This document shows positions 1-10,500 of a stretch of DNA of 64,000 nt, in pieces (position 1 is the stretch's first letter; every line of letters starts with the position of its first letter). Where the stretch lies: NCBI RefSeq assembly GCF_037975245.1, contig NC_092576.1, positions 9,689,501 through 9,753,500 on the forward strand, in the 5' to 3' direction. A program made the translations under genes and the position numbers. The stretch comes from Apostichopus japonicus (lineage: Eukaryota > Echinodermata > Holothuroidea > Aspidochirotida > Stichopodidae). Under the pieces are notes generated by a model. The model saw only the letters and a program-made list of their open reading frames with translations. It searched no databases and was not told the DNA's origin.

Positions 1-338
1 TTTTCAAATTTTGACCATTCTTACCCAGCAAGATATCTGCACTTATATAGACCTACATAGGGAGAATGAAGGTTCACTTGAGTTTAATTATTTTGGAGTT
101 ATCAGGTTTTCACGGGAGGGAGGGTGGGACGAGAGTGAAATGACCGTGTGGCATGGCCAGTGACAAAACCAGGAACTTTTCTTGGGACTGGGGACTGGGG
201 AATGTCTGCCCTACCAATGTGCAAAGGAGGGATGGGTCTTGAGGGCACTCTTTATGTATCTCATATGCTTTGCAAAGACAGAGGCCAACCGATAAGAGAC
301 CATTATTGTACCTGAGACAGTAGAGATCTTAAGTTATT

Positions 339-720
339 TTCTAGAGCAGTGGTTCTCAAACTTTTATAGACGACCCCCCCCCCCTTCAACCATCTTGAAT
401 TGTCCCAATGCCCCCCTCCCCTTTCCCCTACCCTAGACCTACTGTTCATAGTCGGCTGCTCAAGAGAGCAATCAGACTGTCTGAAGATATGCATATGGGA
501 ATTAAAAACTATCCTACATTCCCTACAAGATGATGAATTTCCTCTCAACAATAGTTATTTTGTTTGTTTCCAGACCCCCTGGATGCCTTATTGTGCCCTA
601 AATCGCTGCAGTGTTGTGTCGTAATTGTCAGGGACCCCCAAATCAGTGCCAATGCCCCCCTACTACCCGTGTACCCTGTAGCGCCCCCTGAGACATCCCA
701 ACGCCCCCAGGGGGTCAGAA
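339..720 (+). mobile_element. hAT (Charlie-like) transposon fragment in jmjd6 3' flank
   Basis: CAGTGGTTCTCAAAC at 347-361 is a classic hAT terminal inverted repeat start. It is preceded by TTCTAGAG (339-346), matching the nTCTAGAn target-site preference of Charlie-type hATs. C-rich sequence follows to about 720. I see no matching second terminus before the jmjd6 stop at 729, so the element is truncated or its 3' end has decayed. It lies where the jmjd6 3'UTR would be. Confidence 0.55.
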
Positions 721-728
721 AGAGATAA

Positions 729-959
729 TCACCTCTTGGTCCTCCTGTCATGGTCCTTTGGCTCGCATCGTTTCCCTCTCTGCTTCTCCTCGTCGGCCGA
801 GTCGCCGCTGCAGTCCCCGCACCCTGAGCAGGAGCCTTCGCTGTCGCTGGTCGACGTGGAGCTGGACGAGCTGTCCGAACTGGAACTGTCCGACTGAACG
901 TTGGTAGACTTGGACAAGTCCACGGTGTCGGCGATGGCGCAGAGATCAGATCGAGCTTT
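729..959 (-). CDS. jmjd6: jmjd6 exon 7 (poly-Ser C-terminus, stop)
   Basis: Acceptor CGTCTTTAG, then [18 protein letters not shown], corresponding to the vertebrate ..LAVLADSVDL.. stretch. A Ser-rich run at about residues 341-370 follows (poly-Ser domain, linked in vertebrates to nuclear localisation and oligomer state), then a short Cys-containing acidic part and a basic end, and TGA at 729-731. Seventy-six residues (319-394). The Ser run is shorter than in mammals. Confidence 0.93.
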   Translation of the reverse strand, partial: KARSDLCAIADTVDLSKSTNVQSDSSSSDSSSSSTSTSDSEGSCSGCGDCSGDSADEEKQRGKRCEPKDHDRRTKR

Positions 960-3900
960 CTAAAGACGGAAAACCAAAGATATGAATGAAAAACGTTTAC
1001 TACTTATGCATTGACTACTTATGCATTGATTGTAGAGTATATATGTAACCCTGGGTGGCCGGTCTGTAGAGGAGGTCTTTAGAGGAGTCAGGACAGAGGA
1101 GCTGGGTTGAGCCATTTATACTTAATAAAATCGCAAGTAATTTTTTGCATCTCTAGATCAAACCCAAATCTTCGTAGTAGTATTCTGTATGGCACAGAAG
1201 TGGATTTTTCAAATTTGTTGATATCTTGTGAATGCATCTGGCAACAGCAAAGTGAATGATGACATCATGGTGACATCATGATGACATCATAATGACATCA
1301 TTATGTCATTCTGATGTCATCATGATGACATCATGATGAAATCATGGCAATTGAGCTCAAGTCAAAATAGATTTCATCCTATGAACCAGTTGATAGGATA
1401 AAAGATATATATTATAGAACTAACCTTTCAACAAAAAAGGTGGAATATTTTATCTTAACGGTGAATATCACAATGTCTGCCATTTAAGGGCTGCAGGTAT
1501 TTTATGCCACACTACAGAGTCTTACCTTAAGAGCTGCACACCACTTCCTTACTACAGAGTCTTACCTTAAGAGCTGCATACCACTACCTTACCACAGAAT
1601 CTTACCTCTTCAGCTGCGTACCACTACCTTACTACAGAGTCTTACCTTAAGAGCTGCAACCACTACCTTACTACAGAGTCTTACCTTAAGAGCTGCATAC
1701 CACTACCTTACTACAGAGTCTTACCTTAAGAGCTGCATACCACTACCTTACTACAGAGTCTTACCTTAAGAGCTGCAACCACTACCTTACTACAGAGTCT
1801 TACCTTAAGAGCTGCAACCACTACCTTACTACAGAGTCCTACCTTAAGAGCTGCATACCACTACCTTACTACAGAGTCTTACCTTAAGAGCTGCAACCAC
1901 TACCTTACTACAGAGTCTTACCTTAAGAGCTGCAACCACTACCTTACTACAGAGTCTTACCTTAAGAGCTGCGTACCACTACCTTACTACAGAGTCTTAC
2001 CTTAAGAGCTGCGTACCACTTCCTTGAAAGTTTTGGCCTGCCCCGGACAGTCTTGTGCCACACGATTGGAAAGTTTGTTACACTGCAGAAGTTCTGAGTG
2101 ATCGCCACCGTCGTATCCAGGTTAAGGACCACGTGCCACCAACCACCGGGCACAAAAACTGTTTCCTGGGGACCCTGAAGAATCTCAATCTGTCACAACA
2201 AAATGAAAAAGTGGGGTTAGCTGATATCAAAGTGTAAAAGGGAAACATTCTTGTAGTCTCAGAAGAATTCTTCTTTTTTAGAAAAAGAAAGAAAGAGTAA
2301 AGGAATCAATCTCTTGACATAGCATGTATGTATGTATGTATGTATGTATATGTGATCTTCCCGCAAGCAGGAACTCGCGAAAGAAGCCATGGAGGCTTAT
2401 AGACTCGCAAGCTGACCGAAGCCAATCTCTCGGCACATATCCATTTAACGTCCATGTCGGGAAGTTGTTATTGAACAACACCCTTGCCAGACGACACACC
2501 TTGCTGTCGGCGGGGAATCGAACCGGGGATCTCATGACTGGGAGACGCCGGCGTTAACCACTAGGCTATACACTCCGCATGACCACATGGATATTGCTGT
2601 TCCTTAGTATATATGAAACTTTGTTAATGGTGGGTTATAAGGTCCTATGGACCCCTTCAAGATTCCGTTCGAGCCACTTGGGCCTGGATGGGTGTTCCAG
2701 GGAGAATGTAAACCCCAACCAACCAACACATGATAGTAGTAGTGTGCATGTGTACGGCATAATCTTTCACTGTAATAGGTTGGTTGAAATCGGTGTTGTC
2801 CTATTCCTTACATATGTAATGACTTAAGTAAAGGAAATACTAAAAGAGCAATAAGTGATTTATAGTTTTGTTTGTACTTTCTTCCTTGATTTTATTGACT
2901 TTTTTGGGGGCGGGGGGAGGGGTGATAGAGGGCGTGTTCGCATGGCCAGTATAGTTGATACTGACTTCAGTAACAAAAGGGATATTTTTCTTTCTTTATT
3001 AAAAAAAAAAAACCCACAAAAAAATCCATAACATTCAACTTTTTAGAGTTGATATAACGACCTCATGGTGGACTATAGGGCAACCAACCAACGTACATTT
3101 CTAAAGCAATGTTTTGCTTATCTATCTGCTTGGGGGGGGGGGGGGATGGGAGGGTGGGAGGAGAGGGGCTCTTCTTTAAACAGAACATCAAAACCGGATG
3201 TCTTCTAAAGTTTTGTGACAGGTATTCATGGTCTGCATATTAGTTTGATACATTCTTTTCTGCTTGGCCCTGGTGGCTATGACAAATACAATATTAACAG
3301 TTAAAGAGAACTGTACGAGATATTTGAAACTTACCGGTCTACACTCTGGGGGCCAATCGGGACTTCTAGTTCTCGGATACACATGCGTGAACCACGTGAT
3401 GGCTTCATCTCTCTGTTTGCCGCCCTCGCCTACCATTGGCTTGACCAGTTCTCTCGGGGTCATTCTTGGGAACATGCACCATCTGGAAATGTAACAAAAA
3501 AATAGGAAACGACCCAAGCTTACATGATTGCTTGCCATTTACAAAAATTATTTCCTCAGTTGTCGGATTAAAAAAAGAGCACCCCGGCGAAATTTTAAGT
3601 CGAGAGTTAAGGTATAGAACCAGAACACATCTGAGTGTCCTAGCTATCTTGTCCATTGCAGAAAGATTTGTAACACTCAACTCTGGACACAAACCAATTA
3701 CGTCACAGAGAAGGATTTTACAAACTCCTTGACAAAGGTCCATCCAGCGTGAAAAATTTCTGAGGCTCTGTTAGAAGGTCACATAGATCTAAGTGACCAA
3801 TTTTCGGTGTCTTCTCTTTTCCATTTCGAGTTAAAAATGCAATTTCTGGTACCAACAACCCCTTGAACAGTTATTACTAACGAAGGGTATGAATGGTAGA

Positions 3901-6900
3901 TGAGTTCATTTGAAATATTTTGACAACGTAACCGCAGAACTGCTTTTCCCTGTAAAATATACAGTACATGACAGATTTTAGCAAGGAAATCCAATATATA
4001 CACAAACCAATATATACACAAAACAACTGGTGCATATTGAGAAACTGATAAGAACTGACAAAGTCTTCTTGGTAGGAAGTGAGAAAAACACAAAGAAGCT
4101 GAGTTAACTGCTTTAACGGTAGAAAGATACCACCAAACACTCGCAATTGAAGAACACCCTCTCCCCTTAGACCCCTTCCCAGGGGGTTGAGAATTCACCA
4201 CCAAGGCTACCAATTTGGTTACCCTACTTCCTACGTCAGGCCTTAGCCCTGGTTATCCAAGAGGATTTGAATTTCCCATCGGAGATCGTATCAGTAATGA
4301 AACTAACCTTGAAGTTGTCTCCAGCACAACTTAGAGAGTTTAATCGAAGAACAATTCATTCATCCTCTCCATCACAAATTTATCTTCTTCAACAAGCAAC
4401 GACCTTACAAACAGAAAGCCCTTGTCGTCAAGCCCCCTCCCCCCTCCCCCATCGGCAGTACCATAAAGGACGTTTTGGGGAGACCCTTTGAGCATTCTTA
4501 CCTTTTATGTCCAAAGACGAGAGAATTCCAGGCACTGGTCCCCAGAGGGTCAATGTGAATACCGGTACCTGATCGGGACGGGCCAATCACAAACCACCGA
4601 TACGGGGGTCGTCTCTTCTCACCCGCGTACTGGAAAAGGTCGTCCTGGAAGTACTTTGGGATTTCAAAATCCTCCAGGATTTTGTTTCTTTTGACATGCT
4701 GTCGGAAAAATTCACACGACCCCAAGTAAATTCAAATGGTATATCCAGCAATGTCGTGGAGTCAGGTCTTTTAGCGGCGTTTGGACACATGCCCGACACT
4801 AGCAGGGGTGGGGGGATGGGGAGGGGCTGCAGTCCCTGCGGCCTGGGGGTCTATTAGGTGGCTTGGGAAATTTGGAGGGGGAATTGGTAGATATGGGGGA
4901 AAATAGTGTATATTCTAATTTCCACAGTGCCCAGTGACATAATTGGCCCTGGGGGCCTGACCTGGAGTGCGGTGCCCCTACAAATTTGTGAAACCCATTT
5001 CTAAGAGGTGATACATGTTTCCACTGAGGTGATACATTTGGCATATTGGGACGATGTTTAGCAAATGTGTCTTCTCTTGAGGGAACCAAATGCTATAATC
5101 AAGTTTTAGGACATTTGGTGCGCATTATTAAAACCATGGACATTGTAGTGTCGGAGTGAACACCCTGGTGTCACTCTTCCAAATTCCAGATGAAGAACTT
5201 TTCGGTTACTTACATCGGCGAAGCTACTGTCAAATATATACAAGGGGCTGTCGTCTCTCGTGTTCTCCATGTAAGCGATGTAATATTTCATCTTCATCTT
5301 CACGGAGTAGCCTTCGTCATCTTCTCCGCATTTGAACTTCTGATTCCGATACTTCTTGGCCAATCTCTGAATAACGACGCCGACGACAACGAGCAGGAAA
5401 TTATGATATAAAAAAAAAAGTAGAAAAAAAGGTAGAATAAACATTCATTTTGATTTCCTGCACCCCCTCCCCTTCCCCTACCACCCTCTTCTGTGTAAAC
5501 ACAGAGAGCAGCATCTGTGCAATGTTATGCATGTTGTCCTTCAGAAATGTATCTTACAGTATCTCTGGTATCTATTAATAGTTACTTCAACAAGGAAATA
5601 ACTTCTATAAATCACTTTTCCCTTTACTTTATCCCCCTCCAATCACCCCCCCCCACCCCACCCCTATTTATTATGTTCACGTCACATACTTGTATTGTTC
5701 TCCTTCGTTAATCTTACCTCTGGTGTCCATTTCTTCAGGGCTTGCCAGTTGTCCTGACCGTTGACAATCACGCATGGGATGCCAGGCTTCTCGAATTTTT
5801 CAATAAATTCCTCCTCGCTGCATTTGTTTGCATCGATTCTCTCTACGTTATCATTCACCGAGGCAAAGGAATGTTCGTCAAATGTCTCGTGGTAGTTGAA
5901 TCGCACCCATTCTTCTGCTGTCTTGAGCTCTGTCAAAATGGAAAATAATATATTTTAAGTTCCATTTTCCCATTGGATCATATGCTGGGCAGTACTAGAG
6001 CTATTTTTTTTTTATGCATTTCAGTGTCCTGGCTAATTTACTGTAGGTCAGTATATATATGTTAAGATATATCAGATCTCAAAATTCAGGCTACTGTATT
6101 TACTCAGTGGTAAAATGCGAGATGATTTTGGCATTTGCCAGTATGACTTAAAAGGCTGAATTTTCTGACAGTACAAAGTTAAATGTTACTTTGGTATTGA
6201 TTCAAGGAAAACAGGAAAAGTAATGTTAAGTTGATATTTTAGCCATTACATCTTTTGATGCAAAGGCAGTGTTTTAGCGAAGTGGCCTGAATGTCTCAAG
6301 ATTTTCTCTATTGACGACCAACAGCAATGGTTGTGGCACTAGGGGAGTGCTGGTGTGGTCTGCTGATTCGTGGAGGTCTGTAAGACGAAAGGGTCCACCA
6401 CCACGGAGGAGCATCTTATCTCTACTATTGCAAAGCAGGCCTATATACCTGACCCAGCATTCCTGGTGGCATAACCAGGTCTATTGCTGTTAACACCAAC
6501 ATACTCTCAGTTTGCTATATAGTAAGTGTCCATGCATCATTCAAACTCTCTGCTTGGGTTTGCCCATTCAACACCTGAACACCACACAAGGTTTACATGC
6601 AAATTTAGTCCAAACAAAATGTGACCTTTGTACGTTCTAGACAGCTAACAAGCTGACTTTGGAAAAAAAAGTAAAAAGGTCTAATTTTTAGTTGAGTTCA
6701 GCAGTCCCTAACACAGTTGTACAGGAACTTTTCATGCTTGATAGAATCAAGGCAACATGTTATGAACATTCTATGACATAACTGGATCCAACATTTTATA
6801 ACAGGGTGATCGAGCGATTGAGCAAAATAAATCTACAAGTCTAGGCTACGCAGATTCTAGCTGCGGTAGGAGTACACGACCTAGAATGTTGGATCAATTC

Positions 6901-7527
6901 CAAAATGGGAGCAATAAAAACAAGTGCTTTGTTTAATGAGGAATGCTATTGCACTAATTTACGTTCTTTATTTGGAGAAATTAATGATTGAAATGTACAC
7001 ATCCTTACTTAGGCAAATCTTCCTTAACTTGGGACTTAACGACACATCAACTGAATCACAAAAACAGGCAGTTCTTTTATTATATGTGACATTGGAAAGT
7101 TTGTGGATTGTTTTTGGTCCGTGGCCATTACTTTAGGCCTAACAGTTTACACCCTTTATTCTAGCATAACTAAAGTTTGTCAGGGCCTAAATTAGGCCTA
7201 GCCAGGAGTCTACACTATGCTTAATTTGGACGAACTGAGGGATTTTCATTCAGTTCAAAAGAAAATGTGGTCAGCATAATTTTTTGTTTGCCTGTCAGAA
7301 TTTTGTATTCTTGACCAATTAGTTTTCAACGAGAACACTGAGGAATTGGTAACGCTTACTTTAGCCTAACCGTAAGCGGTTTAATGGGGCCTAAACATCG
7401 CGGAACTGGTTTGATCGTGAGACAATGAATGAATTGTACTGGCGTATGGATTACGCGTGTAAAAAGTCTTACCCGGTCTAGCCGACTTCTTTGCTTCTAA
7501 AACAGCTCTCCGTGTCCTCTTGTCCAT
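729..7527 (-). CDS. jmjd6: JMJD6-like bifunctional arginine demethylase / lysyl-hydroxylase (7 exons)
   Basis: Spliced CDS on the minus strand: exons 7473-7527, 5718-5929, 5214-5366, 4502-4698, 3335-3482, 2001-2189 and 729-959. All junctions are GT-AG and the sum is 1,185 nt, giving 394 residues (human JMJD6 has about 403). JMJD6 is a nuclear Fe(II)/2-oxoglutarate oxygenase that hydroxylates lysines of splicing factors and is reported to demethylate histone arginines. Seen in the translation: a basic N-terminus, the core run ending [13 protein letters not shown], the JmjC iron triad H188-x-D190 (in GIHIDPLG) and H274 (in PGGWWHVV), the putative 2OG lysine K205 in GHKR, the motif [16 protein letters not shown], and a Ser-rich C-terminus ending in basic residues. 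All expected core residues are present, so it looks functional. Intron 6 begins with an unusual array of repeated splice donors (separate entry). Family assignment is very secure; the UTRs are not defined. Confidence 0.96.
1255..1350. repeat. Short TGACATCA-type palindromic repeat
   Basis: About ten iterations of ATGACATCATG-like units with inversions, in jmjd6 intron 6. Each unit resembles a CRE/ATF half-site pair (TGACATCA), but the tandem form suggests a simple repeat. Confidence 0.7.
1500..2020 (-). repeat. Minisatellite of copied exon-6 end plus 5' splice site
   Basis: About 13 units of 38-41 bp. On the gene (minus) strand a unit reads TGGTACGCAGCTCTTAAG followed by GTAAGACTCTGTAGTAAGG. 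The first unit is the real end of jmjd6 exon 6 and its donor at 2000; about 12 more lie in intron 6, near plus positions 1521, 1561, 1601, 1641, 1680, 1720, 1760, 1800, 1839, 1879, 1918 and 1957. Most keep AAG|GTAAGA. The unit near 1601 has a changed exon side, and the unit near 1839 has GTAGGA. The copy nearest 1521 still carries the exon variant CCACTTCCTT, suggesting the array grew out of the exon boundary. Confidence 0.93.
2001..2189 (-). CDS. jmjd6: jmjd6 exon 6 (third iron ligand)
   Basis: Sixty-three codons, residues 256-318: [19 protein letters not shown], then [34 protein letters not shown]274 is the third predicted Fe(II) ligand. Acceptor TTGTGACAG, donor GTAAGACTC at 2000. The last 15-19 bases of the exon and the donor are the founding copy of the minisatellite that follows in intron 6. 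Confidence 0.95.
2320..2578 (-). mobile_element. tRNA-derived SINE-like insertion in jmjd6 intron 5
   Basis: On the minus strand, from 2578: a tRNA-like head with an A-box-like TAGCCTAGTGG and a B box GGTTCGATTCC (about 2512-2522). A non-tRNA body of about 180 bp follows, ending in an ATAC/ATGT simple repeat (2321-2349). The head does not fold into a complete cloverleaf with a matching T stem, so a SINE is preferred over a tRNA gene. Target duplications are not clear. Confidence 0.6.
3335..3482 (-). CDS. jmjd6: jmjd6 exon 5
   Basis: The first base completes Arg206; then residues 207-255, [16 protein letters not shown] through DEAITWF, VYPRT and WPPECRP. Acceptor TTACATTTCCAG, donor GTAAGTTTC. 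Ends in phase 0. Confidence 0.95.
4502..4698 (-). CDS. jmjd6: jmjd6 exon 4 (JmjC iron HxD)
   Basis: Residues 141-206, running from [14 protein letters not shown] to VFGHKR. It holds [18 protein letters not shown] and the catalytic [15 protein letters not shown], with H188 and D190 as predicted iron ligands, N198 nearby and K205 as the predicted 2-oxoglutarate-binding lysine (by homology to human H187, D189 and K204). Acceptor CCGACAG; donor GTAAGAATG. It ends in phase 2 within Arg206. Confidence 0.95.
5214..5366 (-). CDS. jmjd6: jmjd6 exon 3
   Basis: Fifty-one codons, residues 90-140, starting [16 protein letters not shown] and ending [12 protein letters not shown]. It is almost invariant with animal JMJD6. 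Acceptor TTCAG ends at 5367; donor GTAAGTAA starts at 5213. Both phases are 0. Confidence 0.95.
5718..5929 (-). CDS. jmjd6: jmjd6 exon 2
   Basis: Acceptor TTTTGACAG at 5930-5931; the first two bases complete Glu19. It encodes the segment from ELKTAEEW to ALKKWTPE (residues 19-89), matching the pre-JmjC region, including DNVERIDA and [10 protein letters not shown]. Donor GTAAGAT follows GAG at 5717-5716, phase 0. Confidence 0.94.
7473..7527 (-). CDS. jmjd6: jmjd6 exon 1 (start codon)
   Basis: Begins at an ATG giving [19 protein letters not shown], which parallels the basic N-terminus of vertebrate JMJD6 (..EAKRSARPE). An upstream in-frame ATG at 7561-7563 would add 12 residues, but family homology favours the inner one. 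It ends in CCGG followed by donor GTAAGA, leaving phase 1; the split Glu codon is completed by exon 2. Confidence 0.9.
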
Positions 7528-7599
7528 TGGAAGGAAACTCTTTGTTAATATATCGTATTCCACCCTTTTCCACAGGAATATTTAATTGCAGTTCTTCAT

Positions 7600-10500
7600 T
7601 TTGTAAGTGTTTTATAATGCAAATTTAACGAGGACAAGTACAAGAAGACAAAAATATAGCGAAATGATGATTGCGCCCTCATTTCATGCTGTTGCTCATC
7701 CCTTCTTTCGCACGTAGACAAGTTCCCACTTTCGTTCATGTGCTTTATCCCATAAGCCACAGGTGGGCGAAAGGTGGCCCCTGGAAATGTTTCCAAAGCC
7801 CTGATATGTCGTTTCACTCTCAGAAGTTATGCTAAGGGAAAGTACGAAATATATGTATCTTAGGGGTGGGTGTTTGCATAGGACATTTCAACTCAACCGA
7901 TGGAAATGCGCATATATAGAACTTATTCTGATCTTTTATTGGACCATATATGCTAAGTTAAATAGTATGACCATTTCACCAGGGTATGGATCTGAGCTAC
8001 GGTTTACATAGTAGCTACTATGTATATAAACCGCAGCTCCAGTAGGGTACACCCTTATAAATGTTGTTGTGCTAGGATCGGGTGCAAAATTTCACTTTGG
8101 CCCGCAAGAACCATTACGTGCCCATCTCTGCCTAACGTTATGGGATAAACAGGGACGCAACTGTCATCTATTTATGGTAAGGGGATGTGGGAGGTGGGGC
8201 TACGTTGTTTTGTCGCTCTAGGATAGGAGTCTAAGGGGTTCCCCTCCATTTGAGAGATGTTGATGAAAGGGAGGTTGCTAAGATTCAAAACGGCGCTATG
8301 TTGTGCAACATATTGAAACAATGTTTACAACTGTTAAGGTTGTACTGTATGATGTTATCGGCATATATTAATGAGCTGCACACTAAGAATTTGTTGTGTT
8401 ATTCTGTCTGCCGGCCTGTAGTGTAGGGGCGGGGTTGTATCCCCCTTTATTTTCGTCTGAGTGGGTGGGTGGGGGGGGGGTCATCCTAGATGTAGCCGTG
8501 ATTGGGCCCCGGAGAGAAAGCACAAACTATCATGGTATTTTCTTTGCACCAGAACGAACAAGAATTAAAATACATCCTGAACCCCCCCCCCCGCACCCCT
8601 ACCCCATCTCCAACTTTTGAAATCCTGTGCACCGTCGTTGGGAAGATCATAAAGACTCAGAATTTGTTCGAGAACTCTTCATGAGTCCTATATAAATCTA
8701 AGAAAAAGGAAATGTGTCGACAGTTTTATCCTTTGAAAATTAGACAGCGGAACAAGTATAGAGAATGATTTATTATTATCGTTGATCCTCGTGTCACTAC
8801 ATGGCGGAGAGTGAGAACAACAATTGACAGCTGCGAGACATAGTGACCACACTCAACCCGGGGTACCTGTTCTTGACTTTAAGTTGTAGGCCTACCATAA
8901 CAGGCCAGTTCTGTACTTAAAATGTATGCATGCATGGGGACATGTCCGATTTCACAATACCCATGATTTGAATTTAAGTTACCGCTCTTTTATGTACAGG
9001 ATGAGAAGGGTAATGGTTTTGGTAGGGAGGGTGGGGTGGGTGGTCCCGAGAGGCTGGAAAGTGCGGGGATGGTGTTAGGGTGGGATGGTTTGGGAGAAGG
9101 GAAAGAATAAAGACGTGAAAAGCCTTCCTAAATTGGCAATGCATATAATTATTGGCCCGGGGAAGCCCACCTAGGCTATGTTGGCAATTGTGGTGCACAT
9201 TAGTATCCATGGGGCGTGTGTGTGTGTTGGTGGGGGAGTGGATAGTAAACGACCCCGCGACCCAGCACGCATGCTATAAGCCACACTTTTCTGGTCACCT
9301 ACATTATGTTTACTTAACATTATTTGTCATGCCGATTATCTTATCACTTCACAACATCTTCCTTCACAATGCAGTTTATTCATAACAGCGTTATTTCTCA
9401 TATCTTCACACTACATAATTATTAAATCGTCACCTTAATTATTTTCCATTCATTATAACACAAGTTTGTGTATAAGTCGCCACCGCATTAGTTTGCCTTG
9501 TCTGCTCACACGTTTTTCTATACTCGTCACAAACATGACCTTTCAAATTTTCGCGTTCCATACGCTGAAGCCACTTAAAAAAAACATATCTTAAAACAAT
9601 GATGATCTACTGAAGTTACAATTGAAATAATGACAAAAGAAAAAGGAAAACACAAACTTCTGATTTTTGCTTGTGATTATAATTTGGCTTATAAATGAAG
9701 TGTCTGTATGGTAGACCGTTTATCATTACCACTTATCTTTGCCGCTAACTGATGTCATGGTTTCAACTACTATTTTGTTGGGTTAGGTTGGGATGGGGGG
9801 GGGGGTGGGGGGTGAGCTAGATGTAATGATGTCATGGGCCTAGGCGGGGTCTAAGGGTAGTGGGAGACATTTTGGTAAAGTGAAGCTTGATCAGATGCAA
9901 CTTAAACGGTGTCATAGTTTGACAATTTTGAGTGAGTCTACTTTTTGACTCGTTGACATTTATAAAAATAGACATGATAATTTAATAAGTTCTTTAGTAT
10001 GACAATACAACTCAATCATATTTTTTCACAGTACACAATAATACCAATACACAGTGCAACTGCAGTGGAGACAAAACGTTCAATAATATTATGTAAATAT
10101 AAAGATCGCTATACGTGCAAAACAGTGAGAAGCAAAACATTTACGAAAACGAAATACTAAACAAGAAACTATATATACCTTCATATATCAACAGAAAACT
10201 CTGGGCAGTATTCCTAAGGTTGATCAGTATGGATTTCCTCTTCAAATTTAAGTTCTACTTACAAGTTAAATATCATCTTTGTAAGAATAAGCCTAATCCT
10301 CCGATTTCTCTTCACGATTTAAAAAAATGTTTTTAGTAAGAAGGATTTCATTTTCAGTTAGCGCCCTTTTTTATAGGGGTTCATCATTGCATGTTTGGTT
10401 TCCTCAAATCAAGTCACTGGTCCCACTGCCCATCGAATAGTTTGTCCCCACCCCCATTCCCCTCCCCAGAGCCGCCCAGACCTTTTCTGTACGCTTGACA

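Noticed and set aside
1255..1350. Cluster of CREB/ATF sites as an enhancer
   Set aside because: The sites arise from a simple tandem repeat; regulation cannot be claimed from sequence alone.
2505..2578. tRNA gene on the minus strand
   Set aside because: A and B boxes are present but the T stem and acceptor stem do not pair as in a functional tRNA; a SINE head fits better.
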